A stretch of DNA of 64,000 nt from Curvibacter lanceolatus ATCC 14669 (GTDB lineage: Bacteria > Pseudomonadota > Gammaproteobacteria > Burkholderiales > Burkholderiaceae_C): positions 62,001 to 126,000 of the forward strand of contig NZ_KB906264.1 in assembly GCF_000381265.1 (NCBI RefSeq). The letters run 5' to 3'. Positions 30,727 to 39,818 of this stretch are shown piece by piece (within the stretch, counting starts at the first letter, position 1; each line of letters begins with the position of its first letter). The notes beneath the pieces were generated by a model. It was not told the origin of the DNA and did no database searches. It saw nothing but the letters and a program-made list of their open reading frames with translations. Position numbers and translations under genes: made by a program.

Positions 30727-30751
30727 GCCTGATCGACACAGTCGATCAGGC
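30727..30751 (-). other. Perfect 11-bp hairpin directly after petC
   Basis: GCCTGATCGAC and GTCGATCAGGC pair perfectly around the loop ACA. It lies 11 bases after the petC stop and just before the terminator-like hairpin. There is no U tract, so it could be an mRNA 3'-end stabiliser or a protein-binding palindrome. Confidence 0.6.
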
Positions 30752-30762
30752 AGGTGACGGAA

Positions 30763-31545
30763 TTACTTGACGTCTTTCCAGTAAGCAGCGTTCAGACGCC
30801 AGGCGATCAAGGTAAAGAAAGCCAGGAAGATCAAAACACCCACGCCCACCCGGACACGCGTATTTTGCGCTGGCTCACCCATCCACTGCAGGTAGGCCAC
30901 GAGATCCCCCACGGCCTGATCATATTGCAGGGGCGTCATGGTACCCGGAGTCAGCTGCTCCCAGCCCTTGAACACCTCAACCTTGTGGCCATGTTCTTCG
31001 GTTTCTTCGTAAACCGGACGGCGCGCACCCTGCAGTTCCCAGAGCACGTGCGGCATGCCAACACTCGGGAAGACCAGGTTGTTCCAGCCCGTGGCCTTGG
31101 TCTCGTCACGGTAGAACGTGCGCATGTAGGTGTAGAGGTAGTCAGCCCCCGTGCCGCCGTGACCGGCGCGCGACCGGGCAATCACGGTCAGGTCGGGCGG
31201 GTTGGCGCCGAACCATTCCTTCGCCTGCTTCGGATCGATCGCAGCCTTCATGGTGTCGCCGACCTTTTCGGTCGTGAACAGAAGGTTGTCCTTGATCTGC
31301 TGCTCAGTCAGGCCGATGTCCTGCAGGCGGTTGAAGCGCATGAATGCCGCCGAGTGGCAGTTCAGGCAGTAGTTGACGAAGATCTTGGCGCCATTTTGCA
31401 GGGCAGCCAGATCGTTGGTCTTGTTGGGCGCCTTGTCCCAAGCCACACCACCCTCGTTGGCCTGCGCGCCAGCGACCAGGCCAACAGCCATGACCAAGCC
31501 AACGATCAGGTGACGGGCGAAACCCAGGTTTGCAAGCTTTTTCAT
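30763..31545 (-). CDS. petC: Cytochrome c1 (ubiquinol-cytochrome c reductase)
   Basis: The 260-residue subunit carries covalent heme c bound by Cys60, Cys63 and His64 (CLNCH), with an axial-methionine candidate in SVGMPHVLWEL. A Sec signal peptide ends near residue 29 (AQA-NE), and a C-terminal helix anchors it (LIFLAFFTLIAWRL). GGAGAG before ATG 31545 supports this start; the frame runs 11 codons further into petB. It passes electrons from the Rieske protein to cytochrome c. It is the third gene of petABC. Confidence 0.96.
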   Translation of the reverse strand: MKKLANLGFARHLIVGLVMAVGLVAGAQANEGGVAWDKAPNKTNDLAALQNGAKIFVNYCLNCHSAAFMRFNRLQDIGLTEQQIKDNLLFTTEKVGDTMKAAIDPKQAKEWFGANPPDLTVIARSRAGHGGTGADYLYTYMRTFYRDETKATGWNNLVFPSVGMPHVLWELQGARRPVYEETEEHGHKVEVFKGWEQLTPGTMTPLQYDQAVGDLVAYLQWMGEPAQNTRVRVGVGVLIFLAFFTLIAWRLNAAYWKDVK

Positions 31546-31564
31546 TGTTTTTCTCTCCAGCAAA

Positions 31565-32974
31565 TCAATGGGCAGCAAAGGTCACGCGATCAGGAACCGG
31601 CTTGGTTTCACCGATCTGACTCCACCAGGGCATCAGCAGGAAGAAGCCGAAGTAGAACAGGGTACCCACTTGGGACACGCGCTCACCAATCGGCGACGGC
31701 GGTTGAACGCCCAGGTAGGCCAACACCACGAACACCACCACAAAGACGGCGTACAGGTACTTGTGCCAGCTCGGACGGTAGCGGATGGACTTCACAGGGC
31801 TCTGATCCAGCCAAGGCAGGAAGAACAGAATGACCACAGCGCCACCCATGACCACCACGCCCCAGAACTTGGCATCGATGGACAGCATCAGGGCGATGAC
31901 CACCACAGCGGCGCCCACGACACCCGCCTTCAGGAAAGCTGGCAGCTTGGACTTGACGGCACCAAAGAAGGCACCGGCGGCCACACATGCGATCAGCGCA
32001 TACATCATTTCACCCGTGATGGCACGCAGCATCGAATAGAAAGGCGTGAAGTACCAGACCGGAGCGATGTGGTTCGGCGTCTTGAACGGATCGGCCGGGA
32101 TGAAGTTGTTGTACTCGAGGAAGTACCCACCTGCTTCAGGGGCGAAGAAGATCACAGCCGTGAACACCATCAGGAACACACTCACGCCCAGGATGTCGTG
32201 AACGGTGTAGTACGGATGAAACGGAATGCCGTCCAAGGGGTGACCATTGGCATCGCGCGGCGCCTTGGGGCCCTTGATTTCAACGCCATCGGGGTTGTTC
32301 GAACCCACTTCGTGCAAGGCGATGATGTGCGCAGCCACCAAACCCAGCAGCACCAGCGGCACGGCGATCACGTGGAAGCTGAAGAAGCGGTTCAGCGTGG
32401 CATCGGACACCACATAGTCACCGCGGATCAGCAGGGCCAGATCGGGGCCGACGAATGGAATGGCGGAGAACAGGTTCACGATCACCTGAGCACCCCAGTA
32501 CGACATCTGACCCCAGGGCAGCAGGTAGCCCATGAAGGCCTCGGCCATCAGGCACAGGAAGATGGCGCAACCAAAGATCCAGACCAGTTCACGCGGCTTG
32601 CGGTAAGACCCATACAGCAGCCCTCGGAACATGTGGAGGTAGACCACGATGAAGAATGCCGAAGCACCGGTGGAGTGCATGTAGCGCACCAACCAGCCCC
32701 AGGGCACATCACGCATGATGTACTCGACCGAGGCAAACGCCAGCGTGGCATCCGGCTTGTAATGCATGACCAGGAAGATGCCGGTCACGATTTGGATCAC
32801 CAGCACCAGCATGGCCAGCGAGCCAAAGAAGTACCAGAAGTTGAAGTTCTTGGGTGCGTAGTACTCGGAGAGGTGCTCCTTGTACAGCTTGGACGCGGGG
32901 AAGCGGTTGTCCACCCAGTTCAGCAGCTTTTCGCCAGCCGGGGCATTGGGGGAGATTTCCTTGAATTCAGCCAT
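31565..32974 (-). CDS. petB: Cytochrome b (ubiquinol-cytochrome c reductase)
   Basis: The 469-residue polytopic protein binds hemes bL and bH and forms the quinone sites. Typical motifs are visible: GWLVRYMHSTGASAFFIVVYLH, GYLLPWGQMSYWG, and FHVIAVPLVLLGLVAAHIIALHE with the heme-ligand histidines, and a PEAGG-type variant of PEWY (FAPEAGGYF). It is longer than mitochondrial cytochrome b owing to extra C-terminal helices. The start at 32974 matches the family. It lies 11 bases after petA. Confidence 0.94.
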   Translation of the reverse strand: MAEFKEISPNAPAGEKLLNWVDNRFPASKLYKEHLSEYYAPKNFNFWYFFGSLAMLVLVIQIVTGIFLVMHYKPDATLAFASVEYIMRDVPWGWLVRYMHSTGASAFFIVVYLHMFRGLLYGSYRKPRELVWIFGCAIFLCLMAEAFMGYLLPWGQMSYWGAQVIVNLFSAIPFVGPDLALLIRGDYVVSDATLNRFFSFHVIAVPLVLLGLVAAHIIALHEVGSNNPDGVEIKGPKAPRDANGHPLDGIPFHPYYTVHDILGVSVFLMVFTAVIFFAPEAGGYFLEYNNFIPADPFKTPNHIAPVWYFTPFYSMLRAITGEMMYALIACVAAGAFFGAVKSKLPAFLKAGVVGAAVVVIALMLSIDAKFWGVVVMGGAVVILFFLPWLDQSPVKSIRYRPSWHKYLYAVFVVVFVVLAYLGVQPPSPIGERVSQVGTLFYFGFFLLMPWWSQIGETKPVPDRVTFAAH

Positions 32975-32985
32975 GATGTGTTCCC

Positions 32986-33600
32986 TCAAGCCTTCTTGTC
33001 TTCACCGATCAGCAGGCGCGTATCGGACAGGTACATGTGGGGAGGCACCGGCAGGTTGTCCGGCGCCGGCTTGTTCTTGAACACACGCCCGGCCAGGTCA
33101 AAGGTGGAGCCGTGGCAAGGGCACAGGAAACCGCCCTCCCAGTTGTCCGGCAGCGAGGGCTGCGGACCCGGGGTGAACTTGTCAGACGGCGAGCAGCCAA
33201 GGTGGGTGCAGATGCCCACCACCACCAGCACTTCGGGCTTGATCGAGCGATTGGTGTTGCGTGCGTACTCGGGCGTGAACTCCTCCGGATGCCGTTCCGA
33301 CTTGGGGTCGGCCAGTTGGCCATCGAGCTTGGGAAGCTCGGCCACCATCTCCGGCGTGCGCTTCACAATCCACACGGGCTTGCCCCGCCACTCGGCCGTC
33401 ATCTTCTCGCCGGGCTTGAGGTTGGAAATATCCACCTCCACAGCGGCACCCGCCGCCTTGGCCTTTTCGGAAGGAGACAAAGTACTCACGAAGGGAACGG
33501 CGGTTGCAACGCCGCCCACAGCACCAGCACAGGTTGAGGCGATCAGCCACGTCCTCTTGCTGGAGTCGATCCGCTGGGTGTCGACTGGGGTGTCACTCAT
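32986..33600 (-). CDS. petA: Rieske iron-sulfur subunit of cytochrome bc1
   Basis: The 204-residue protein binds a [2Fe-2S] cluster through Cys131 and His133 (CTHLGC) and Cys160 and His163 (CPCHGS), with Cys136 and Cys162 as the disulfide. The N terminus (SSKRTWLIAST before a hydrophobic helix) looks like an uncleaved Tat signal-anchor in which the twin-arginine pair is Lys-Arg. It is the first gene of petABC, preceded by a good promoter. Confidence 0.96.
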   Translation of the reverse strand: MSDTPVDTQRIDSSKRTWLIASTCAGAVGGVATAVPFVSTLSPSEKAKAAGAAVEVDISNLKPGEKMTAEWRGKPVWIVKRTPEMVAELPKLDGQLADPKSERHPEEFTPEYARNTNRSIKPEVLVVVGICTHLGCSPSDKFTPGPQPSLPDNWEGGFLCPCHGSTFDLAGRVFKNKPAPDNLPVPPHMYLSDTRLLIGEDKKA

Positions 33601-33644
33601 GGGGTTGTTCCTCGATGAACATCGCTTATTTGGGTCAACCGCCG

Positions 33645-33674
33645 ATTGTACCGGAGGGCCTCTTGTAAATTCAA
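33645..33674 (-). promoter_or_regulatory. Predicted sigma-70 promoter of petABC
   Basis: TTGAAT (33669-33674) and TACAAT (33645-33650) on the minus strand are spaced by 18 bases, about 40 bases before the petA ATG. Confidence 0.55.
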
Positions 33675-33836
33675 CGCGCTTTTCCCGAGTGCTCGGCCCC
33701 TGCGAATGTGCATAAATACCGAGAAATCAGGGCAAACCCTTGGATTACCCCTTGCTTATCGTAAAGACTGTGCAGAATTGATACTCGGCCGATCACGGCA
33801 AAACCATTCATACAAAGCAAACAAAGGAAACTTTCC

Positions 33837-34274
33837 ATGAGCATCGTCAAGGAATTCAAAGAATTCGCCATCAAAGGCAATGTGATTGATTTGGCTGTCG
33901 GCGTGATCATCGGCGGCGCCTTCGGAAAGATCGTCGACTCCGTGGTGGCCGATCTGATCATGCCGGTGGTGGGACTGGTGTTTGGCAAACTGGATTTTTC
34001 GAATCTCTATATTGCCCTGGGTCAAATTCCGGCAGGCACTGCCGACACACTGGAAGGCCTCAAGAAAGCCGGTGTGCCGGTGTTTGCGTACGGGCATTTC
34101 ATCACCGTGGCGGTGAATTTCGTGATCCTGGCTTTCATCATTTTCATGATGGTCAAACAAATCAACCGCCTCAAGCGAGAAACACCGGCCGAAGCGCCCG
34201 TCGAAGCCGCACCTGCAGCGCCAGCCGAGGATATTGTGTTGCTGCGCGAAATTCGCGACAGCCTGCGCAAGTAA
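33837..34274 (+). CDS. mscL: Large-conductance mechanosensitive channel MscL
   Basis: The 145-residue inner-membrane channel opens under membrane tension in hypo-osmotic shock. The amphipathic N helix ([28 protein letters not shown]) continues into TM1, and TM2 is [18 protein letters not shown]. The Ala/Pro-rich linker and the C-terminal helix ([10 protein letters not shown] type) are present. AAAGGA lies upstream of the ATG. It is divergent from petA across 236 bases, which hold the petA promoter and nothing else I can support, and is convergent with pdxA. Confidence 0.96.
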   Translation: MSIVKEFKEFAIKGNVIDLAVGVIIGGAFGKIVDSVVADLIMPVVGLVFGKLDFSNLYIALGQIPAGTADTLEGLKKAGVPVFAYGHFITVAVNFVILAFIIFMMVKQINRLKRETPAEAPVEAAPAAPAEDIVLLREIRDSLRK

Positions 34275-34306
34275 GCAGCCACGCAACACAGGGCGAGGCT
34301 GTCGGC

Positions 34307-35380
34307 TCAGGCGTGGATCAGGCGCCTGGCCATGCGCAGCGCCTCGATCAGGCTGGCCGGGTCGGCCTGCCCCGTGCCGGCAATGTCGAATGCCGTGCCA
34401 TGGTCGGGGCTGGTGCGCACCAGGGGCAGGCCCAGCGTCACGTTGACCCCCTCTTCCACCCCCAGGTACTTGACCGGTATCAAGCCCTGATCGTGGTACA
34501 TCGCCACCACCACATCGAACTCGCCTCGCCGGGCTCGCATGTACACCGTGTCTGGCGCCACCGGCCCCGTCACCTGCGCCCCCAGGGCCCGAGCCGCCTG
34601 CACGGCCGGCTCGATGATGTCCAGCTCCTCACGGCCGAACAAGCCACCCTCCCCCGCATGCGGGTTCAAGCCCGCCACCGCGATGCGGGGAGGCCGCCCC
34701 AGCACGCGCAGCAATGAGTCCTGGGTGATGCGCAAGGTGTCCAACACGTTGTCGTAGGTCACGGCCTCGATGGCCTGACGCAGCGACACATGAATGCTCA
34801 CCAGCACCGTCCGCAACTCCTGGTTGGCCAGCATCATGCGAACCGGCATGGCCTCCAACCCCACCCCTGCGTGTGCCGCAGCCTCGGCCTGCAACAGCTC
34901 CGTATGCCCCGGAAACGCCACACCGGCGGCATGCAGCGCCTCTTTGTGCAGCGGTGCGGTCACCAACGCGGCCACCTGCCCTCGCAATGCCGCCCTCGCA
35001 GCCCATAGCACCGCATCGGCCGCCTGACGCCCTGCCTGGGCGCTGACCTGGCCCCATTCCGGCAGGCCGTTCGGCATGGCTGTGCCTGGATCCAGGACGG
35101 GCAGGCAGCGCGGCGGACACGAGGCCAGATCGGCAGGCTCGGTGAGCACCACCACCGGCAGCGGCAACTGCCCGCCACCCTGCGCCTGCTGCACCACGCG
35201 GGCGGCACGGCGCAGCACCTCGGGCTGCCCCACCACCAACACGCCAGCCATGAGCTCGGGCTCGCTCCAGAACGCCTTCACGATGGTCTCGGGGCCGATA
35301 CCGGCCGGATCGCCCTGCGTCAGGGCCAGCCAGGAACCAGAGGCAGCACCGGCGGCTGCGGTATGGAGCAAGTCAGACAT
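34307..35380 (-). CDS. pdxA: 4-hydroxythreonine-4-phosphate dehydrogenase
   Basis: The 357-residue enzyme oxidises 4-phosphohydroxy-threonine in the DXP-dependent pyridoxal phosphate pathway. Metal-binding histidines are in FPGHTELL, in GLNPHAGEGGLFGREE, and in AMYHDQGLIPVKYLG. The start begins just before LALTQGDPAGIGPE, the typical N terminus; the open frame further upstream shadows the neighbouring gene. It lies 13 bases downstream of the Nif3-like gene. Confidence 0.95.
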   Translation of the reverse strand: MSDLLHTAAAGAASGSWLALTQGDPAGIGPETIVKAFWSEPELMAGVLVVGQPEVLRRAARVVQQAQGGGQLPLPVVVLTEPADLASCPPRCLPVLDPGTAMPNGLPEWGQVSAQAGRQAADAVLWAARAALRGQVAALVTAPLHKEALHAAGVAFPGHTELLQAEAAAHAGVGLEAMPVRMMLANQELRTVLVSIHVSLRQAIEAVTYDNVLDTLRITQDSLLRVLGRPPRIAVAGLNPHAGEGGLFGREELDIIEPAVQAARALGAQVTGPVAPDTVYMRARRGEFDVVVAMYHDQGLIPVKYLGVEEGVNVTLGLPLVRTSPDHGTAFDIAGTGQADPASLIEALRMARRLIHA

Positions 35381-35393
35381 GTGCAGGCGTCTT

Positions 35394-36146
35394 TCAGGCG
35401 GGGTTGTCAATGTCGATGAACTCGTGCGGAACACCCAGCTGGCGGGCCACCTCCCCTGCCAGCGCCGGGGCACCATAGCGCTCGGTGGCATGGTGACCGG
35501 CCGCCAGGAAGGCGACCCCCATCTCTCGTGCGTAATGCGCCTGCGGCTCGGAAATCTCCCCCGTGATGAAGGCATCGGCCCCGGCGGCAATGGCGGCCTC
35601 GAAATAGCCCTGCGCCCCACCGGTGCACCAGGCCACCCGCCTCAACGCGCGACCATCGCCCGGCACCGAGGTCACGGAGCGCCCCAGCGCGGCTTCCACC
35701 CGCTGGGCCAGGGCGGGCACATCCAGCCCCTCCAGCGGCGCCATCCACCCCAGATTCTGCTCACCGAAGCAAGGGGCACCCCCCTCAAAACCCAGCACCC
35801 GCCCCAGTTGGGCGTTGTTGCCCCACTCCGGGTGGGCATCCAGTGGCAGGTGGTAGGCGAGCAGGCTGATGTCATGCGCCAGCAGCCGCTGCAGTCGCTG
35901 CTTCATCCAACCCGTGACCCGACCGTCCTGCCCACGCCAGAACAGACCATGGTGCACCAGGATGGCGTCTGCGCCCGCGGCGATGGCGGCCTCGATGAGG
36001 GCCAGGCTGGCCGTGACCCCGGACACCAGCCGCCGCACCTGCAGGCGCCCCTCCACCTGCAGGCCATTGGGGCCGTAGTCCTTGAAACGCTCGGGCTGCA
36101 GCAAGGCGTCGCAGGCCTGCAGCAAGGTGTGTCGGTCAGTGCTCAT
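35394..36146 (-). CDS. Nif3-like dinuclear metal-centre protein (YbgI family)
   Basis: The 250-residue protein has the conserved N terminus (FKDYGPNGLQVEGR), the metal-site histidines in ADAILVHHGLFWRG and the C-terminal GHHATERYG. YbgI family members form hexameric toroids with two metals; a GTP cyclohydrolase I type 2-like role has been proposed but is not settled. It is upstream of pdxA on the same strand and divergent from the protease gene, with 142 bases between starts. Confidence 0.9.
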   Translation of the reverse strand: MSTDRHTLLQACDALLQPERFKDYGPNGLQVEGRLQVRRLVSGVTASLALIEAAIAAGADAILVHHGLFWRGQDGRVTGWMKQRLQRLLAHDISLLAYHLPLDAHPEWGNNAQLGRVLGFEGGAPCFGEQNLGWMAPLEGLDVPALAQRVEAALGRSVTSVPGDGRALRRVAWCTGGAQGYFEAAIAAGADAFITGEISEPQAHYAREMGVAFLAAGHHATERYGAPALAGEVARQLGVPHEFIDIDNPA

Positions 36147-36288
36147 ACCCCGGATTGTCTCAGTTGCAGCCCCTCCTGCCGCCCGCCGCTTGAGTGACAA
36201 TAGCCATCTACCACCACCGGCCAAGCCGGAACCCGCCCATGCCAGCTTGATCTGGCGGGCCCCGGTCGACACCCACCAAGCCCCTTTC

Positions 36289-37440
36289 ATGAAGCGCATC
36301 TGGCAGCTCTTTTCCCAAACCGTCACCGTGGTGCTGGCCGCCTATTTTGTGGTGGCCACACTCCAACCCCAGTGGGTGAACCGAAACGCCCTGCGCATGG
36401 GCAGCATGGGCGTCGCCTTGCTGGAGGCCCCGCCCACCCCGGCCGGCAGCACATCACCGGGCAGCCTCAGTGGCGCCGCCCGCAAGGCCTCGCCGGCGGT
36501 GGTCAGCATCAACACCAGCAAGATCAGCCGACAGCCTCGCAACAGCGACCCCTGGCATCAGTTCTTTTTCGGTAACCAGGGCGCGCCCCAACAACAGAGC
36601 GGACTGGGGAGCGGCGTGATCGTCAGCGCCGAGGGCTACATCCTCACCAACAACCATGTGGTCGAATCGGCCGACGAAATCGAGGTCACCCTCAACGACA
36701 GCCGCACCACACAGGCACGGGTGATCGGCACCGACCCTGACACCGACCTGGCGGTGCTGAAGATCGACGTCGACAGGCTGCCGGCGATCGTACTGGGCAA
36801 CTCCGACACGCTGCAGGTCGGCGACCAGGTGCTGGCCATCGGCAATCCCTTCGGCGTCGGGCAGACCGTGACCAGCGGCATCGTGAGCGCACTGGGCCGC
36901 AATCAGCTGGGCATCAACACCTTCGAAAACTTCATCCAGACCGATGCCGCCATCAACCCCGGCAACTCGGGTGGCGCGCTTGTCGATGTGAACGGCAATC
37001 TGCTGGGCATCAACACGGCCATCTACTCGCGCTCCGGCGGCAGCATGGGCATCGGCTTTGCCATTCCCGTCTCCACCGCCCGCCAGGTGCTCGACAGCAT
37101 CGTCAAGGATGGGCGTGTCACGCGGGGCTGGATCGGGGTGGAGCCCAACGAGCTGTCGGCCGAGTTGGCCGAAACCTTCGGCATCCAACCCGTGCCAGGC
37201 GTGATCATCACCGGCGTGCTGCAAAACGGGCCCGCGGCCCAGGCTGGCATCCGGCCGGGCGATGTGATCGTTCAGGTGGCCGGCCAGGCCGTGCACAGCG
37301 TGCCTGAACTGCTCTCCCGCGTCTCAGGGCTCACACCAGGGCAGGCGGCGCCCTTCAGCCTGCTGCGCCAGGGCAAAACGCTGCAAGCCGAGGTGACCCC
37401 CGGTGTGCGCCCCAAGGCCCACCCCACGGCCCGGCGTTGA
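36289..37440 (+). CDS. Periplasmic serine endoprotease, DegS/AlgW-like (S1C, one PDZ)
   Basis: The 383-residue protein has an N-terminal membrane anchor (about residues 8-25), a trypsin-like domain with catalytic His123, Asp153 and Ser227 (GNSGGAL) and a single PDZ domain near residues 285-370. One anchor and one PDZ match the DegS/AlgW/HhoB type, which senses misfolded outer-membrane proteins or starts RseA-type cleavage, rather than two-PDZ DegP. No anti-sigma gene is nearby. The start at 36289 precedes the anchor; the frame is open upstream over the Nif3-like gene. Confidence 0.9.
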   Translation: MKRIWQLFSQTVTVVLAAYFVVATLQPQWVNRNALRMGSMGVALLEAPPTPAGSTSPGSLSGAARKASPAVVSINTSKISRQPRNSDPWHQFFFGNQGAPQQQSGLGSGVIVSAEGYILTNNHVVESADEIEVTLNDSRTTQARVIGTDPDTDLAVLKIDVDRLPAIVLGNSDTLQVGDQVLAIGNPFGVGQTVTSGIVSALGRNQLGINTFENFIQTDAAINPGNSGGALVDVNGNLLGINTAIYSRSGGSMGIGFAIPVSTARQVLDSIVKDGRVTRGWIGVEPNELSAELAETFGIQPVPGVIITGVLQNGPAAQAGIRPGDVIVQVAGQAVHSVPELLSRVSGLTPGQAAPFSLLRQGKTLQAEVTPGVRPKAHPTARR

Positions 37441-37470
37441 ATCCCCAGGCTGATTGGCGACACGAACCGA

Positions 37471-37500
37471 CAAAAAGAAAGGGGCCGCTATCGGCCCCTG
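37471..37500 (-). terminator. Terminator at the end of the his-tat run
   Basis: AGGGGCCG and CGGCCCCT form an 8-bp stem with a four-base loop, followed on the minus strand by a T-rich TTCTTTTTG. It lies 38 bases after the tatC stop and 40 after the protease stop. It may also weakly stop transcription from the plus strand. Confidence 0.78.
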
Positions 37501-37538
37501 TTCATTGACTGGCTACCAACCGCCAACCCGGCCTCGGA

Positions 37539-38339
37539 TCATGTGCCCCCGGAGGCAGCCGCTTCGTCTTCAGACTCCGGAGCCTTGGTGGCCCGCACAA
37601 AAGCCTGAGCCGCCAGAATGCCCACCTCGTAAAGACCGCCGACCACGCCGAGCAGGATCAGCATCGAGCCCGCATCCGGTGGCGTCACCAAGGCCGTGCC
37701 CACGGCAGCGGCCACCCAGAAGTAGCCGCGGTACTGGCGCAACTGCGCGGTGGTGACCACACCCATGCGAACCAGCAGAATCACCGCCACGGGCACCTCA
37801 AAGGCCAGACCGAAGGCCAGGAACATGCCCAGCACAAAGCTCAGGTACTCCTCGATGTCAGGTGCGGCCGTGATCGATTTCGGCGCAAAGCCCTGGATGA
37901 AGGCGAACACCTTGCCAAACACGAAGAAGTAGCAAAAAGCCACCCCGACCAGAAACAGCACCGTGCTGGAAATGACCAGGGGCAAGACCAGCTTCTTCTC
38001 GTGCGAGTACAGCCCCGGCGCCACAAAGGCCCAGACCTGGTAAAGCACATAGGGCAGCGCGATCAGAAAGGCCGCCATGAACAGGATCTTGATCGGCACC
38101 ACGAAAGGCGACACCACGTTGGTGGCGATCAGGGTGGCCCCCTTGGGCAGATAGGCCACCAGCGGCGCCGCCAGCAGGTCGTAAAGCTCGCCGGCACCGG
38201 GGTAGAACGCCAGCGCCAGCGCAACCACGCCGACAGCGATCAGGGCGCGCACCAGGCGATCGCGCAACTCCATCAGGTGCTGCACAAAGGGCTGCTCGGT
38301 GCCAGCCAGCTCGTCATCTTGTTGGGGGGATTCGGACAT
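37539..38339 (-). CDS. tatC: Sec-independent translocase subunit TatC
   Basis: The 266-residue six-helix protein is the Tat signal-peptide receptor. The family N terminus FVQHLMELRDRLVRALIAV and the first periplasmic and cytoplasmic loops (FVAPGLYSHEKKLVLPLV) are typical, with the conserved Glu of the signal-binding site in the latter. The start at 38339 places one short acidic N tail before helix one. It is the last gene of tatABC, ahead of a terminator. Confidence 0.96.
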   Translation of the reverse strand: MSESPQQDDELAGTEQPFVQHLMELRDRLVRALIAVGVVALALAFYPGAGELYDLLAAPLVAYLPKGATLIATNVVSPFVVPIKILFMAAFLIALPYVLYQVWAFVAPGLYSHEKKLVLPLVISSTVLFLVGVAFCYFFVFGKVFAFIQGFAPKSITAAPDIEEYLSFVLGMFLAFGLAFEVPVAVILLVRMGVVTTAQLRQYRGYFWVAAAVGTALVTPPDAGSMLILLGVVGGLYEVGILAAQAFVRATKAPESEDEAAASGGT

Positions 38340-38428
38340 GGTGGGTGGTGATAGGGAGAAGGACTCCCGGACCGTGAAGCGGGCCGAGCAGAAGATTGAA
38401 TGCACCGGTCAGGTTTGCCGGCACGGGA

Positions 38429-38884
38429 TCAATTGAACTTGCGCGGCCGGTACCGGGCCACCCGGGCTGCCCCTGACAAGGCCTTGGTACGCACGCCGCT
38501 GCGCGCCTTGTACCACTGCGGCGTGGCACCGCGCTTGAGGCGCCAGTTCTTGCCAGGATGCCGGTACACCGGGGCCGCCGGCTCCACTGAACTCTCAAGG
38601 GCGGCATCGGTGGTTTCGCGCCAGCTTTCCTCGAACTCGCGCGTGCTGGTGTGGATCGTACTCTCCACATCCCGCGCAGCGCTCTCGACGGTGTCCTTCA
38701 TCTTGCGAAGCTCGTCGAGCTCCATCGAACGGTTGACCTCGGCCTTGACGTCGTTCACATAACGCTGGGCCTTGCCCAGCAGTGTGCCCACAGTGCGCGC
38801 CACGCGCGGCAGCTTCTCGGGGCCGATGACGATCAAAGCCACCGCGCCGATCAGCGCCATTTTGGAAATGCCAAGGTCAATCAT
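38429..38884 (-). CDS. tatB: Sec-independent translocase subunit TatB with basic C-terminal tail
   Basis: The 151-residue protein starts [31 protein letters not shown], with the single N-terminal helix, the Glu-Pro hinge and the amphipathic helix of TatB. A coiled, acidic middle (about 55-105) follows. The last 45 residues are strongly basic ([15 protein letters not shown], continuing to ARYRPRKFN), unlike the disordered acidic or neutral tail of E. coli TatB. I recall the same tail in other Comamonadaceae. Confidence 0.92.
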   Translation of the reverse strand: MIDLGISKMALIGAVALIVIGPEKLPRVARTVGTLLGKAQRYVNDVKAEVNRSMELDELRKMKDTVESAARDVESTIHTSTREFEESWRETTDAALESSVEPAAPVYRHPGKNWRLKRGATPQWYKARSGVRTKALSGAARVARYRPRKFN

Positions 38885-38985
38885 GAAGGGATCTGTCCAT
38901 TAAAAAGCGCTAGCGCCCAAGGCCGGCAGGGGCTGACACAGCCCGCCGGAAGGTCCGGGAACAGCCCCGGGCAAGCACTTGAAAC

Positions 38986-39231
38986 TCAGGACTTGGTCTT
39001 GGCTTCAACGTCGATCGTGGTCTTCTCAGCAGCGCCTTGGGCCACTTGGGCGGCCGGAGCGGCGGAGGCGGGCTGGGCCGCATCGGTGGTGCCACCCTCC
39101 TTCATGCCATCCTTGAAGCCCTTCACGGCGCCCCCCAGATCAGAGCCGATGTTCTTGAGCTTCTTGGTGCCGAACACCATCACCACGATCAACAGCACGA
39201 TCAACCAGTGCCAAATAGAAAACGAACCCAT
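38986..39231 (-). CDS. tatA: Sec-independent translocase pore subunit TatA
   Basis: The 81-residue protein has one N-terminal helix ([16 protein letters not shown]), the [10 protein letters not shown] hinge and the amphipathic helix [18 protein letters not shown], followed by a short Ala/Thr-rich tail. TatA assembles the Tat pore for folded proteins. It is the first of tatABC and 70 bases after hinT. Likely substrates in this window are the Rieske protein and perhaps the lytic transglycosylase. Confidence 0.95.
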   Translation of the reverse strand: MGSFSIWHWLIVLLIVVMVFGTKKLKNIGSDLGGAVKGFKDGMKEGGTTDAAQPASAAPAAQVAQGAAEKTTIDVEAKTKS

Positions 39232-39301
39232 GGATTTCTCCTGAAGAATTGACTGGATTTTAGACGCCGATGGCCGCCCACTGGGCGCAGGGGCTCAAGT
39301 A

Positions 39302-39661
39302 TCACCCCCGCAGCCAAGGCCGCGGACCACCCATGACATGGACATGGAGATGATGCACCTCCTGCCCACCCTCGGCACCTGTGTTGGTCACGATGCGGAA
39401 CCCACCCTGAGGATAAGGGTTGCAGCCCTGCTCCAAGGCCAGTTGGGGTGCCAGCGTCATGATCTTGCCAAGCAAAGAAGCATGTTCCGCGCCCACATGG
39501 GCCATCGACGGAATGTGCAACTTCGGGATGATCAAAAAATGCACAGGCGCCCAGGGCGCAATGTCATGAAAGGCAAACAGGTCTTCATCCTCGAAAACCT
39601 TGCGCGACGGGATCTGACCCGCAACGATCTTGCAGAAAATGCAGTTGGCATCCACCGACAT
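39302..39661 (-). CDS. hinT: HIT family nucleotide hydrolase (HinT-like)
   Basis: The 119-residue protein has the histidine-triad motif HHLHVHVMGG near the C terminus and the start CIFCKIVAGQIPSRKVFEDE. HinT hydrolyses AMP-lysine and similar nucleoside phosphoramidates. The start at 39661 matches the family. A 157-base gap separates it from hisE, in which I see only a short ORF without family features. Confidence 0.93.
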   Translation of the reverse strand: MSVDANCIFCKIVAGQIPSRKVFEDEDLFAFHDIAPWAPVHFLIIPKLHIPSMAHVGAEHASLLGKIMTLAPQLALEQGCNPYPQGGFRIVTNTGAEGGQEVHHLHVHVMGGPRPWLRG

Positions 39662-39818
39662 CCGAGCACTCCATGGGTTGCTGGGAGGCACCATGACCTG
39701 ATGGATGACCAGGCAACACGACAACCGCCCCAAAAATCAGCTCCACAGCCTCCTTGGCCGAGAGCGGGAACACATTCATGGCCAGGGCCAGGCCGAGGGC
39801 ACGTCCCACCCGCCAGGT

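Noticed and set aside
39585-39809. Short minus-strand open frame in the hisE-hinT gap
   Set aside because: The 74 codons run into hinT in another frame, and show no family features or ribosome site. It is probably chance.
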